DNA of 14,045 nucleotides from DASXTB01 sp036505615 (GTDB lineage Bacteria > Acidobacteriota > UBA6911 > JACQSX01): assembly GCA_036505615.1 (NCBI GenBank), contig DASXTB010000207.1, positions 1 to 14,045 of the forward strand, written 5' to 3'. The translations under genes were made by a program, and so were the position numbers. Shown piece after piece: positions 1 through 6,121 of the stretch. Under the pieces are notes generated by a model. It did not search any database. It saw only the letters and a list, made by a program, of their open reading frames with translations, and was not told the origin of the DNA. Positions within the stretch are counted from its first letter, which is position 1; each line of letters begins with the position of its first letter.

Positions 1-231
1 TAGTCCTTTACAACTGGCTGCTACCAACAGATCAAGACAGCCGCCACGGCGGCTGACGTCGCAGAGAACAAAGTCGGGTTTGTCGTAGAGATTTCGCTGG
101 TGGCGCTTAAAACAGGCGATGATCTTCTCAAAGACAACATCCGTTCCCACAGTTTTGGGCACACCGCGCAGGCGAACACGGTAAGATCGAAGCTTGGGCA
201 GCGCTTTCGAAAGTCCAGGACTCGGTTCCAT
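1..231 (-). CDS. Hypothetical protein, N-terminal 77 residues (cut by window edge)
   Basis: An open frame runs from an ATG at 231-229 leftwards to the first base of the window with no stop, so only the N-terminus is present. An in-frame TAA lies at 237-235, two codons upstream of the ATG, so this is the only ATG available. The visible part is basic at the start (several Arg and Lys in residues 9-40) and then has a hydrophobic stretch around PDFVLCDVSRRGGCLDLLVA, with three Cys among about 20 residues. I recognise no family. There is no clear Shine-Dalgarno sequence. It is divergent from the lipoprotein gene to its right. Codon use looks normal and the frame is open over its whole visible length, which favours a real gene. 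Confidence 0.5.
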   Translation of the reverse strand, partial: MEPSPGLSKALPKLRSYRVRLRGVPKTVGTDVVFEKIIACFKRHQRNLYDKPDFVLCDVSRRGGCLDLLVAASCKGL

Positions 232-327
232 ATGTTACATAACTGGTCGGCGCAGGATTTTGCGAAAGAAAGTTGAAAAAAGATGGGACGGGTAGTTCGA
301 AAACAATCGGCCGAGGCAGCTAAACCC

Positions 328-590
328 CTGACAATGTTAAGATCCTACGCGCTCGCGGTGAGAGGCATAATCCGCCTGGTCATAATCCGCCTGGTCCTAC
401 GCGCTCGCGGTGAGAGGCATAATCCGCCTGATCATAATCCGCCTGATCTGACAATGTTAAGATCCTACGCGCTCGGGGTGAGAGGCATAATCCGCCCGGG
501 GGTGAGAGGCATGATCCGCCTGATCCGGGATACGCCGGGATACGCCGGGAGAGACATAATCCGCCGGGATCTAATCCGCCTGATCATAAG
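328..590. repeat. Direct-repeat block with 15-bp and ~50-bp units
   Basis: A 49-bp segment at 328-376 recurs at 448-496 with one mismatch (356 C versus 476 G). A 36-bp part of it (343-378) also recurs at 395-430. Inside these, the 11-mer CATAATCCGCC occurs at 366, 381, 418, 433, 486 and 554, with variants at 510 (CATGATCCGCC) and 572. Pairs at 366/381 and 418/433 are 15 bp apart. A short tandem GGGATACGCC sits at 527-547. The copies are offset by 15, 52 and 120 bp, so they fall in different reading frames. This indicates DNA-level duplication and not a repeated protein domain. Confidence 0.9.
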
Positions 591-948
591 TGGCTTTATT
601 CTTGCTCTCATGATGTCAGGCTGCGGGTTATGTGGAGAAGAACTGAAAGGCGAGGTGACTTCCCCTGACGGAGAGTACATTGCTGCCTTATTTGAAAGGG
701 GTTGTGGCGCAACGACTCCCTTCATTACTCATGTGAATGTTCGCCGGCGCAACGATTCTTTTCGCGATGACACCTATGGGAGAATTGAGCAAGGTGAGGT
801 GTTCATCATAGCTACACGAGCGGACGTTCGTCTCAACTGGAAGAGCTCGAGGAAACTTGAAATTACTTGTGTGAACTGCCCATCGGTACCGACTCACAGC
901 GAACAGAAATGGCAGGACTTGGCAATCGCAATCGGGTACACCAAGTAG
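511..948 (+). CDS. Putative small lipoprotein of unknown function
   Basis: The last ~110 residues look like a real protein: a hydrophobic stretch (LIRLIISGFILALMM) ends in the lipobox SGC, with the candidate lipidated Cys at residue 38 counted from the ATG at 511. A soluble domain follows, with motifs SPDGEY, FERGCGATTPF and THVNVRR. From memory these resemble small uncharacterised secreted proteins; I assign no function. Stop is TAG at 946-948. The start is uncertain: the frame stays open back to an ATG at 283, with other ATGs at 334 and 454, but everything before ~590 is repeat DNA read in more than one frame. I chose 511 because GGTGAGAGG lies directly upstream and it gives the shortest signal peptide that still has an ATG. 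That ATG is itself a repeat variant (CATGATCC where other copies read CATAATCC). Likely exported and anchored to a membrane. Confidence 0.6.
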   Translation: MIRLIRDTPGYAGRDIIRRDLIRLIISGFILALMMSGCGLCGEELKGEVTSPDGEYIAALFERGCGATTPFITHVNVRRRNDSFRDDTYGRIEQGEVFIIATRADVRLNWKSSRKLEITCVNCPSVPTHSEQKWQDLAIAIGYTK

Positions 949-971
949 GCTAAGAACAGAGAGCAATCCCA

Positions 972-990
972 AATTACGGAATCCGTAATT
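972..990. other. Perfect 9-bp inverted repeat between convergent genes
   Basis: AATTACGGA at 972-980 is followed, after one base, by its exact complement TCCGTAATT at 982-990. The one-base centre and lack of a T run fit a protein-binding palindrome better than a hairpin terminator. It lies 24 bp past the lipoprotein stop, in the gap before the convergent yggU gene. The rest of 949-1108 shows nothing else I can identify. Confidence 0.5.
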
Positions 991-1108
991 AGCCAGAGCG
1001 AACTTTATTTGTATTAAGGAAAGAATGCATGACGCAAATAAAAGACTCAGAGAGCAGAAGTGATTGCTTAGGCGCTCCGCTATTACTTTGAATGGGGAGC
1101 GATGAGGG

Positions 1109-1393
1109 TCAGTTGACTGCAGACAGCCTGGCGTGAAGTAAGGCGTCACTGCATCCGGAGATCCGGACCAGCTTGTTGCGTCCTGCACTTCCACTTAATA
1201 TTTCGAATGACTGCCGGGGCAAGCGCAGCTTTTCAGATAACAAATCGATCAGAGCCTTATTGGCCGCCCCGTTTACCGGCGGAGCGGTAAGCCAAATCTT
1301 AATTGAGCCATCTGCCTGGACCACCAAGGCGTTGCGTGAAGCTCGCGGCTGCACGCGCACTGAAATGGTTACTGAGTCGTCCTTTGGATTCAT
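1109..1393 (-). CDS. yggU: DUF167 / YggU family protein
   Basis: A protein of about 94 residues with the features of the DUF167 (YggU) family: SVRVQPRASRNAL near the N-terminus, then WLTAPPVNGAANKALIDLLS, then a C-terminal ILSGSAGRNKLVRISG segment. Family members are small single-domain proteins with no firmly established function, often encoded beside yggS and yggT. I placed the start at the ATG at 1393; the frame can be extended to a TTG at 1423, but the extra ten residues precede the conserved part. It lies downstream of yggS on the same strand, across a 256-bp gap filled by an inverted-repeat element. The yggT gene often found between them is absent. Confidence 0.85.
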   Translation of the reverse strand: MNPKDDSVTISVRVQPRASRNALVVQADGSIKIWLTAPPVNGAANKALIDLLSEKLRLPRQSFEILSGSAGRNKLVRISGCSDALLHARLSAVN

Positions 1394-1442
1394 AGCGAAC
1401 TCTGATCCAATCGAAGTAACCAACCGGGCATCGTCTTACATT

Positions 1443-1644
1443 GATTATTCACAAACATTCAACACAAAGGCACAGAGGACGCGGAGAAGAGCACGAAGGC
1501 GGGGCTGAAACTTGAAGTATGAAGACCCGTCAAAACAGCATCCAGTCCTTACCTGTTTCGGTCTTCATACTTCAAGCTTCATCCCCATTCTCTGTGCTAT
1601 CTTCGCGTCCTCTGTGCCTCTGTGTTGAATGTTTGTGAATAATC
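1443..1644. repeat. 202-bp inverted-repeat element (85-bp arms, 32-bp loop)
   Basis: The left arm 1443-1527 and right arm 1560-1644 are inverted copies of each other. About the outer 40 bp and inner 17 bp of each arm match with only one or two differences; the middle of the arm is divergent. The outermost bases read GATTATTCACAAAC on one side and GTTTGTGAATAATC on the other. The arms contain the word CACAAAGGCACAGAGGACGC. Transcribed from yggS this would form a long hairpin starting 5 nt past its stop codon. It encodes no protein. It could be a MITE-like insertion, a transcript-processing hairpin, or both. Confidence 0.85.
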
Positions 1645-1649
1645 CCGGC

Positions 1650-2351
1650 TTACGCCCGTGGCTGCGTCGTACGCTTGCCGAATATCGCTGTTCCCACCCG
1701 GATCATGGTTGCACCTTCCTCAATTGCTTCTTCAAAGTCATGGCTCATGCCCATTGACAGATGTTTCAACGGCAGCGTCGGGCATCGTTTTCTGCTGTAG
1801 TCCAGTAGCTCACGCAGCCTTCGGAAAAACGGTCGAACCCGAACGGCATCGTCGTAGAACGGAGGCATGATCATCAAGCCCTCCGCCCGCACGTTGTGGA
1901 ATTGGAGAGCCGCATCCAGCGCGGAATCGAGTTCGGATTCCGGCATTCCGAATTTTGATTCTTCGCCGGCAAGGTTCAGCTGCAGCAAAACGGGAATTCT
2001 CTTATTGATGGAAGCAGCCTGGAGCTCCAGCTTCTGAAGAAGAGCGACGCTGTCGACCGAATGGATGCAGTGAAATAGTTGAACGGCGCGCTTCGCTTTG
2101 TTGCTTTGCAGGTGCCCGATCAGATGCCAGATGAGCCCGTCATGGTTTACAGCGGGAATCTTGTCTTCACCTTCTTGTACCCGGTTTTCTCCAAAGTGCA
2201 CCTGACCGCCGCGCGCAGCTTCTTCTACCAGCAAGGCTGGGAAAGTCTTAGAGACGGCAATCAGCGTGATGTCTTCCGGCTCACGGCCCACGCTGCGCGC
2301 CTTTTCGGCTATGCGCCGGCCTACCAGTGCCAGGTTTTCTGCAATTGACAT
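1650..2351 (-). CDS. yggS: Pyridoxal-phosphate homeostasis protein (YggS/PLPBP family)
   Basis: This 233-residue cytosolic protein is a single-domain TIM-barrel relative of alanine racemase that binds pyridoxal 5'-phosphate but is not known to be a classical enzyme; it buffers PLP and affects amino- and keto-acid balance. Visible motifs: IAVSKTFP with the PLP-binding lysine at residue 35, HFGENRVQE, WHLIGHLQSNK, IHSVDS, QLNLAGEESKFG, GLMIMPP and the C-terminal SMGMSHDFEEAIEEG...VRVGTAIFG phosphate-binding region. Length matches the family (about 220-240). Start is ATG at 2351-2349. There is no Shine-Dalgarno sequence; instead a TAGAAT hexamer lies six bases upstream, which may mean a leaderless transcript. 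It is divergent from nrdJ and upstream of yggU. Confidence 0.95.
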   Translation of the reverse strand: MSIAENLALVGRRIAEKARSVGREPEDITLIAVSKTFPALLVEEAARGGQVHFGENRVQEGEDKIPAVNHDGLIWHLIGHLQSNKAKRAVQLFHCIHSVDSVALLQKLELQAASINKRIPVLLQLNLAGEESKFGMPESELDSALDAALQFHNVRAEGLMIMPPFYDDAVRVRPFFRRLRELLDYSRKRCPTLPLKHLSMGMSHDFEEAIEEGATMIRVGTAIFGKRTTQPRA

Positions 2352-2357
2352 AAGGCG

Positions 2358-2363
2358 ATTCTA
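2358..2363 (-). promoter_or_regulatory. Possible -10 element of a leaderless yggS promoter
   Basis: On the minus strand TAGAAT ends six bases before the yggS ATG. A -10 hexamer this close would start transcription at or next to the initiation codon. No convincing -35 is visible (around 2381-2386 the minus strand reads TTCTCC-like sequence), so this is tentative. Confidence 0.3.
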
Positions 2364-2376
2364 ACATCTGATGTTT

Positions 2377-2419
2377 TGTGGAGAAGCCTGTGAAAGGCCT
2401 GTGGAAAAGCTGTGGAAAA
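2377..2419 (+). promoter_or_regulatory. Four phased DnaA-box-like words upstream of nrdJ
   Basis: TGTGGAGAA (2377), TGTGAAAGG (2389), TGTGGAAAA (2400) and TGTGGAAAA (2411) follow one another at 12, 11 and 11 bp, about one helical turn each. The last two read TTTTCCACA on the other strand, which fits the DnaA-box consensus TTWTNCACA exactly; the first has one mismatch and the second is weaker. DnaA regulation of ribonucleotide reductase is known in E. coli (nrdAB). Binding here is inference. Confidence 0.45.
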
Positions 2420-2440
2420 CCCGGATTGTGGTGTGCAAAA

Positions 2441-2456
2441 CCACATTCCTTGGCGG
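2441..2456 (+). promoter_or_regulatory. Candidate NrdR box 1 (degenerate)
   Basis: CCACATTCCTTGGCGG matches the stronger box at 2472 in 10 of 16 positions, including the CCACA and the T.G.CG flanks. It starts exactly 31 bp before it, three helical turns. Paired sites at integral turns are the usual arrangement for the NrdR repressor. Confidence 0.4.
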
Positions 2457-2471
2457 TATTCTTAAGATCAG

Positions 2472-2487
2472 CCACAATATCTTGCGT
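2472..2487 (+). promoter_or_regulatory. Candidate NrdR box 2
   Basis: CCACAATATCTTGCGT agrees with the published NrdR-box consensus acaCwAtATaTwGtgt at 13 of 16 positions, including all the strongly conserved ones. It ends seven bases upstream of the -35 hexamer of the nrdJ promoter. NrdR is a zinc-finger/ATP-cone repressor of ribonucleotide reductase genes; the nrdR gene is not in this window. Confidence 0.6.
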
Positions 2488-2494
2488 TTTTGCC

Positions 2495-2523
2495 TTGACT
2501 GGCGGGGAAAGCGGTCTTAGAAT
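2495..2523 (+). promoter_or_regulatory. Sigma70-type promoter of nrdJ
   Basis: TTGACT (2495-2500) and TAGAAT (2518-2523) are separated by exactly 17 bp, close to the TTGACA/TATAAT consensus. Transcription would begin near 2530 and give a leader of about 210 nt. That leader is GC-rich and probably structured, but I could not match it to a known riboswitch and see no other gene in it. Confidence 0.7.
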
Positions 2524-2742
2524 TTTCTTCCGCTGGAGGCGACCACGGGAGAGTAGGGTTCCCGGTAATCTGGGGGGCGCGGGCTATGGGCGCTTACTGG
2601 AGACGTCGAGCTTCCGAACCTCGCTTTATAACTCAGCGACGAGACTAGAAGGTGATTCGGATGGGGGCCATTTCTTTCGCTGCCTGGACAAGATCGTTCC
2701 TCTTTGCGCCACTCACAGCATACCAATCAAGGGAGTCCGTTT

Positions 2743-5454
2743 ATGAGCCAAGAAGTCCTCGAAAATAAGAAGGTAGCCGGACAGTCCGCAGGTCTGAGAA
2801 TTGAGCGCCGCTTTACTAAGGCCGAAATAAGCCCCTATGACATGATCGAATGGGAGCTGCGTACCGCCGAGATTAAGGACGGAAAGACCGGCCGGGTGAC
2901 TTTTCGCCAGGAAGGCGTGGAATTTCCTAAGTCTTGGTCGCAACGGGCGACTGACATTGTCGCTTCCAAATATTTTCGAGGGCACATAGGAACGTCCTCT
3001 CGCGAGCACAGCGTGCGTCAATTGGTAGGGCGCATTGTGGATACCTTCACTCGCTGGGGAAAAAGGGGTGGTTATTTTGCCGACGCCGATTGCGCTGATG
3101 CCTTCAACGCCGAACTAACCTATCTGCTGCTGAACCAATACGCGGCTTTCAATTCCCCTGTCCAGTTCAATGTAGGAATAGTGAAAAAGCCCCAGTGCTC
3201 GGCCTGCTTCATAAATGAAGCCCAGGACAGCATGGATTCGATCATGAAGCTGGCGCGCACCGAGGCGATGATTTTTAAGGGTGGCTCCGGCTCGGGAGTC
3301 AACCTCTCCCGCATCCGCTCTTCGATCGAGCCGTTGGCGGTGGGCGGGGTTGCCTCCGGACCCGTTTCTTTTATGAGAGGCTGGGATTCCTTTGCCGGCG
3401 CGATCAAGTCAGGAGGCGCGACGCGACGCGCCGCTAAGATGGTGATTCTGAACGTCGATCATCCTGACGTTGAGGAGTTCATCTGGTGCAAAGCCAAGGA
3501 AGAGAAAAAGGCACATCAGTTGATCGAGCTTGGATACGACAGTTCTATTGACGGAGAAGCCTATAAGAGCGTTCAGTTTCAAAACGCCAACAACAGTGTC
3601 AGCGTCACCGATGAGTTCATGCGCGCCGTCATTCAGGATGGCGAGTGGACGACGCGCAAAGTCACTACCGGAGAGCCGGCCCAAACATATCGCGCGCGGA
3701 ATTTAATGCGCGCCATCGCCGAGGCTACCTGGATCTGCGGCGATCCGGGGTTGCAGTTTTACACCACTCTGAACGACTGGCACACTTGTCCGAACACTGC
3801 CCCGATCAACGCCTGTAATCCATGTTCAGAATACGTTTTCCATGATAATTCCGCGTGCAACCTGGCTTCGCTGAATCTGATGAAATTCCTCCGCGAGGAC
3901 GGAACCTTTGATATCGACGCGTTCCGGCATGCTGTGAGAATCATGATCACGGCTCAGGAAATCATCGTGGATAACTCCAGCTATCCCACCCCTGAGATCG
4001 AACGCGTGAGCCACCAATTCCGGACTCTGGGGCTTGGTTACGCCAACCTGGGAGCTCTGCTGATGGCGCGCGGACTTCCTTACGACAGCGATCAAAGCCG
4101 CGACTACGCCGCCGCAGTCACTGCCCTCATGACTGGTGAAGCTTACTTGATCAGCGCCGAAACCGCCGAAAAGATGGGAGCCTTTGAAGGATTCGAGACC
4201 AATCGGCAGCCCATGTTGCGCGTGATGCGCAAGCATCGTGATGCTCTTTCAAGAATCAATTCGGCCCATGTCCCGTTCGATCTGCTGCGGGCAGCCATTA
4301 ATGCCTGGGACAAAGCAATTGAGCGGGGCGAAAAATACGGGTATCGCAACGCCCAGGTAACGCTGCTGGCGCCCACCGGTACGATCGCCTTCATGATGGA
4401 CTGCGACACGACTGGCATTGAACCCGACTTTGCCCTGGTAAAGACCAAGAAGCTGGTGGGAGGCGGCACACTAAAAATCGTGAACCACACCATCCCCGCT
4501 GCTCTTCGGAAGTTGGGTTATTCGGATTTGGAGGTCCAGGCCATTGTCGACTACGTCAACAAAGAAGAGACTATCGAGGGCGCCCCGTATTTGAAGCCGG
4601 AACATCTTCCTGTGTTTGATTGCGCGGATCGTCCGCAAAACGGAGGACGCTCTATTCATTACACGGGTCACATCAAGATGTGCGGAGCCGCCCAGCCGTT
4701 CCTCTCAGGAGCTATTTCCAAGACCATCAATCTTCCCAATGAAGCTACCACCGATGAAATCATGCAGGCCTACATTGCCGGCTGGGAACTGAGCATGAAA
4801 TCGGTCTCGATTTATCGCGATGGATGCAAGTTGGTGCAGCCGCTGAGCAATAAAGAAATCAAAAAACAGGAGTCCGGCAAACCGGTTCATCGCAACATGC
4901 CCACCGACCACCCCGCCTGGGAACACGAGTTCCGGATTAAAGGCTTCAAAGGCTTCCTTACCATGGGAATGTATCCCGAGGACGATACGCTGGGCGAGAT
5001 TTTCCTGAATTTCGCCAAACAGGGCAGCACCCTGCAGGGAATGGCCATGGCCTGGGCGATCGCAATATCGATGGGACTGCAGCGCGGAGTGCCGCTGGAG
5101 GATTATGTACGCATGTTTGCGCATATGAGTTTCGAGCCCGCCGGTTTGACCAATAATCCTCAGATTCCGTTTGCAACGTCTATCCCGGATTACGTGGTCC
5201 GTTACCTGGCGACCAAGTATCTCTCAAAGGAAGCGCAGGCAAACTTGGGAATTCACCCGGGTGACCGATCTACCCAGGTGGAAAAAGTAGGAATGGCAGC
5301 AGGTTCCTCAGAAGGAACGAATCCCAGTGATGCTCGACTGCTTTCCCGGGATCAAGGAGAGGCACCTGCCTGTCTAAGCTGCGGAAATATTATGCAACGA
5401 AACGGCACCTGTTACATCTGTACTGTGTGCGGGACGACAAGCGGTTGTTCCTAA
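2743..5454 (+). CDS. nrdJ: Adenosylcobalamin-dependent ribonucleoside-diphosphate reductase (class II)
   Basis: Converts ribonucleotides to deoxyribonucleotides in the cytosol using a thiyl radical generated from adenosylcobalamin, so it works with or without oxygen. Start is ATG 2743, with AAGGGAG seven bases upstream; a TTG at 2704 is in frame but has no such site. The 903-residue product has the full active site: Cys155 in SACFINEAQDSMDSI (first redox cysteine), Asn359-Pro-Cys361-Ser-Glu363 (the N-x-C-x-E radical centre), Cys372 in ACNLASLNL (second redox cysteine) and the phosphate-binding PTGTI at 544-548. The C-terminus carries six cysteines (877, 880, 890, 893, 896, 902) in the CxxC-rich tail typical of the long NrdJ form, which probably binds zinc and re-reduces the active site. 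No N-terminal ATP-cone is obvious. Transcribed alone from the promoter at 2495-2523. Confidence 0.97.
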   Translation: MSQEVLENKKVAGQSAGLRIERRFTKAEISPYDMIEWELRTAEIKDGKTGRVTFRQEGVEFPKSWSQRATDIVASKYFRGHIGTSSREHSVRQLVGRIVDTFTRWGKRGGYFADADCADAFNAELTYLLLNQYAAFNSPVQFNVGIVKKPQCSACFINEAQDSMDSIMKLARTEAMIFKGGSGSGVNLSRIRSSIEPLAVGGVASGPVSFMRGWDSFAGAIKSGGATRRAAKMVILNVDHPDVEEFIWCKAKEEKKAHQLIELGYDSSIDGEAYKSVQFQNANNSVSVTDEFMRAVIQDGEWTTRKVTTGEPAQTYRARNLMRAIAEATWICGDPGLQFYTTLNDWHTCPNTAPINACNPCSEYVFHDNSACNLASLNLMKFLREDGTFDIDAFRHAVRIMITAQEIIVDNSSYPTPEIERVSHQFRTLGLGYANLGALLMARGLPYDSDQSRDYAAAVTALMTGEAYLISAETAEKMGAFEGFETNRQPMLRVMRKHRDALSRINSAHVPFDLLRAAINAWDKAIERGEKYGYRNAQVTLLAPTGTIAFMMDCDTTGIEPDFALVKTKKLVGGGTLKIVNHTIPAALRKLGYSDLEVQAIVDYVNKEETIEGAPYLKPEHLPVFDCADRPQNGGRSIHYTGHIKMCGAAQPFLSGAISKTINLPNEATTDEIMQAYIAGWELSMKSVSIYRDGCKLVQPLSNKEIKKQESGKPVHRNMPTDHPAWEHEFRIKGFKGFLTMGMYPEDDTLGEIFLNFAKQGSTLQGMAMAWAIAISMGLQRGVPLEDYVRMFAHMSFEPAGLTNNPQIPFATSIPDYVVRYLATKYLSKEAQANLGIHPGDRSTQVEKVGMAAGSSEGTNPSDARLLSRDQGEAPACLSCGNIMQRNGTCYICTVCGTTSGCS

Positions 5455-5531
5455 AGGGGTTGCGAAAGAAACCGGTGGGTATTCAGAATCACGTCCTCCC
5501 AAGCCGAAGAGGCGCAGTATAGAGGCTGACT

Positions 5532-5552
5532 CAGAACTGATTCAGAGTTCTG
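5532..5552. other. Hairpin downstream of nrdJ
   Basis: CAGAACT (5532-5538) and AGTTCTG (5546-5552) form a perfect 7-bp stem with a 7-base loop, 77 bp past the nrdJ stop. It is followed by AAATAG, not a T run, so it is at best a weak terminator. Nothing else stands out in 5455-5612. Confidence 0.35.
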
Positions 5553-5612
5553 AAATAGTCTCGATGTTGGGCTGTTGGGCAGCACGACTCAACGTCGCCG
5601 CAGGACAACGGC

Positions 5613-5900
5613 GTGAAGAGAAGCTTTATTAACCAAACCAGACATGACGACAAGATCACTGAACTTGCGAGGAGGTATCTGTCGCTTGGATATCGGGTGT
5701 TTGCCGACGCGCGTGGATGGGAAGCTCCAGAAGCGATCAACGGTTTCCGCCCCGATCTCCTTCTGATTAAGGAAAACAGCGGGGTCATTATCGAAGTGGA
5801 AACTTCCGACAGCCTCGGGCATGACCACCTTCAGGTTGAGGCCTTCAACAAGTTTGCCCGGTTCGTCCGCAACGTGAAGTTTAAGCTGATCTTGATTTAA
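5613..5900 (+). CDS. Small PD-(D/E)xK-fold nuclease-like protein
   Basis: A 95-residue soluble protein starting at GTG 5613, with AGGA seven bases upstream. The core resembles the PD-(D/E)xK restriction-nuclease fold: a first helix with Glu18 (ITELARRYL), a strand with Pro47-Asp48 (GFRPDLLLI), then a strand ending in Glu61-Val-Glu63 (GVIIEVETSDS). The third catalytic position is Glu, not the usual Lys, so activity may be altered or lost. A C-terminal helix and strand (FNKFARFVRNVKFKLILI) complete a minimal fold. It has no methylase or helicase neighbour, so I do not call it a restriction enzyme. It lies 158 bp after nrdJ in the same direction and may be separately transcribed. The fold assignment is by motif only. 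Confidence 0.65.
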   Translation: MKRSFINQTRHDDKITELARRYLSLGYRVFADARGWEAPEAINGFRPDLLLIKENSGVIIEVETSDSLGHDHLQVEAFNKFARFVRNVKFKLILI

Positions 5901-5902
5901 CT

Positions 5903-6053
5903 TTGTCCGTCGTCAGTTGTCCGTGGTCCGTTGTCAGGCGATCTATCTAGTTCTAACCCGGGTTTTTCACAGACACTCACCGCAGAGATTTCGCGCGACT
6001 CAACCAAAACTCTGGGACACGGGGACGCGGTGACACGGCGACGCGGCGAGCGG
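5903..6053. repeat. Two short degenerate tandem repeats
   Basis: At 5903-5937 the words TTGTCCGTCGTC, TTGTCCGTGGTC and CCGTTGTCAG repeat with small changes. At 6013-6053 the words GGGACACGG, GGACGCGG, TGACACGG and CGACGCGG alternate. Between them (5938-6012) I see nothing. The spacer lies between convergent genes and has no coding potential. Confidence 0.65.
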
Positions 6054-6081
6054 AATCTTTGCAGCCGACAAAGAATTTAAT

Positions 6082-6096
6082 GGGCATGTAATGCCC
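6082..6096 (-). terminator. Possible terminator hairpin between convergent genes
   Basis: GGGCAT and ATGCCC pair perfectly around a GTA loop, 25 bp past the stop of the beta-barrel gene on the minus strand. The minus-strand sequence that follows is ATTAAATTCTTTG, only moderately T-rich. The plus-strand side is followed by GCAAAAA, so it would serve the minus strand better. Confidence 0.3.
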
Positions 6097-6121
6097 GCAA
6101 AAAGGGCGGCGGCATGCTGTT

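Noticed and set aside
328..590. CRISPR-like array
   Set aside because: The repeats have variable spacing (15, 52, 120 bp), abut or overlap each other, and have no unique spacers of even length; no cas genes are present.
688..1194. 168-codon minus-strand frame overlapping the lipoprotein and yggU ends
   Set aside because: It overlaps two better-supported genes and shows no family features.
2524..2742. Cobalamin riboswitch before nrdJ
   Set aside because: I could not find the B12 box or the conserved core; ACTGGAGACGTCGAGC near 2597 is only a superficial match.
2378..2746. 122-codon frame upstream of nrdJ
   Set aside because: It crosses the DnaA-like array, NrdR boxes and promoter, has no recognisable motif and overlaps the nrdJ start.
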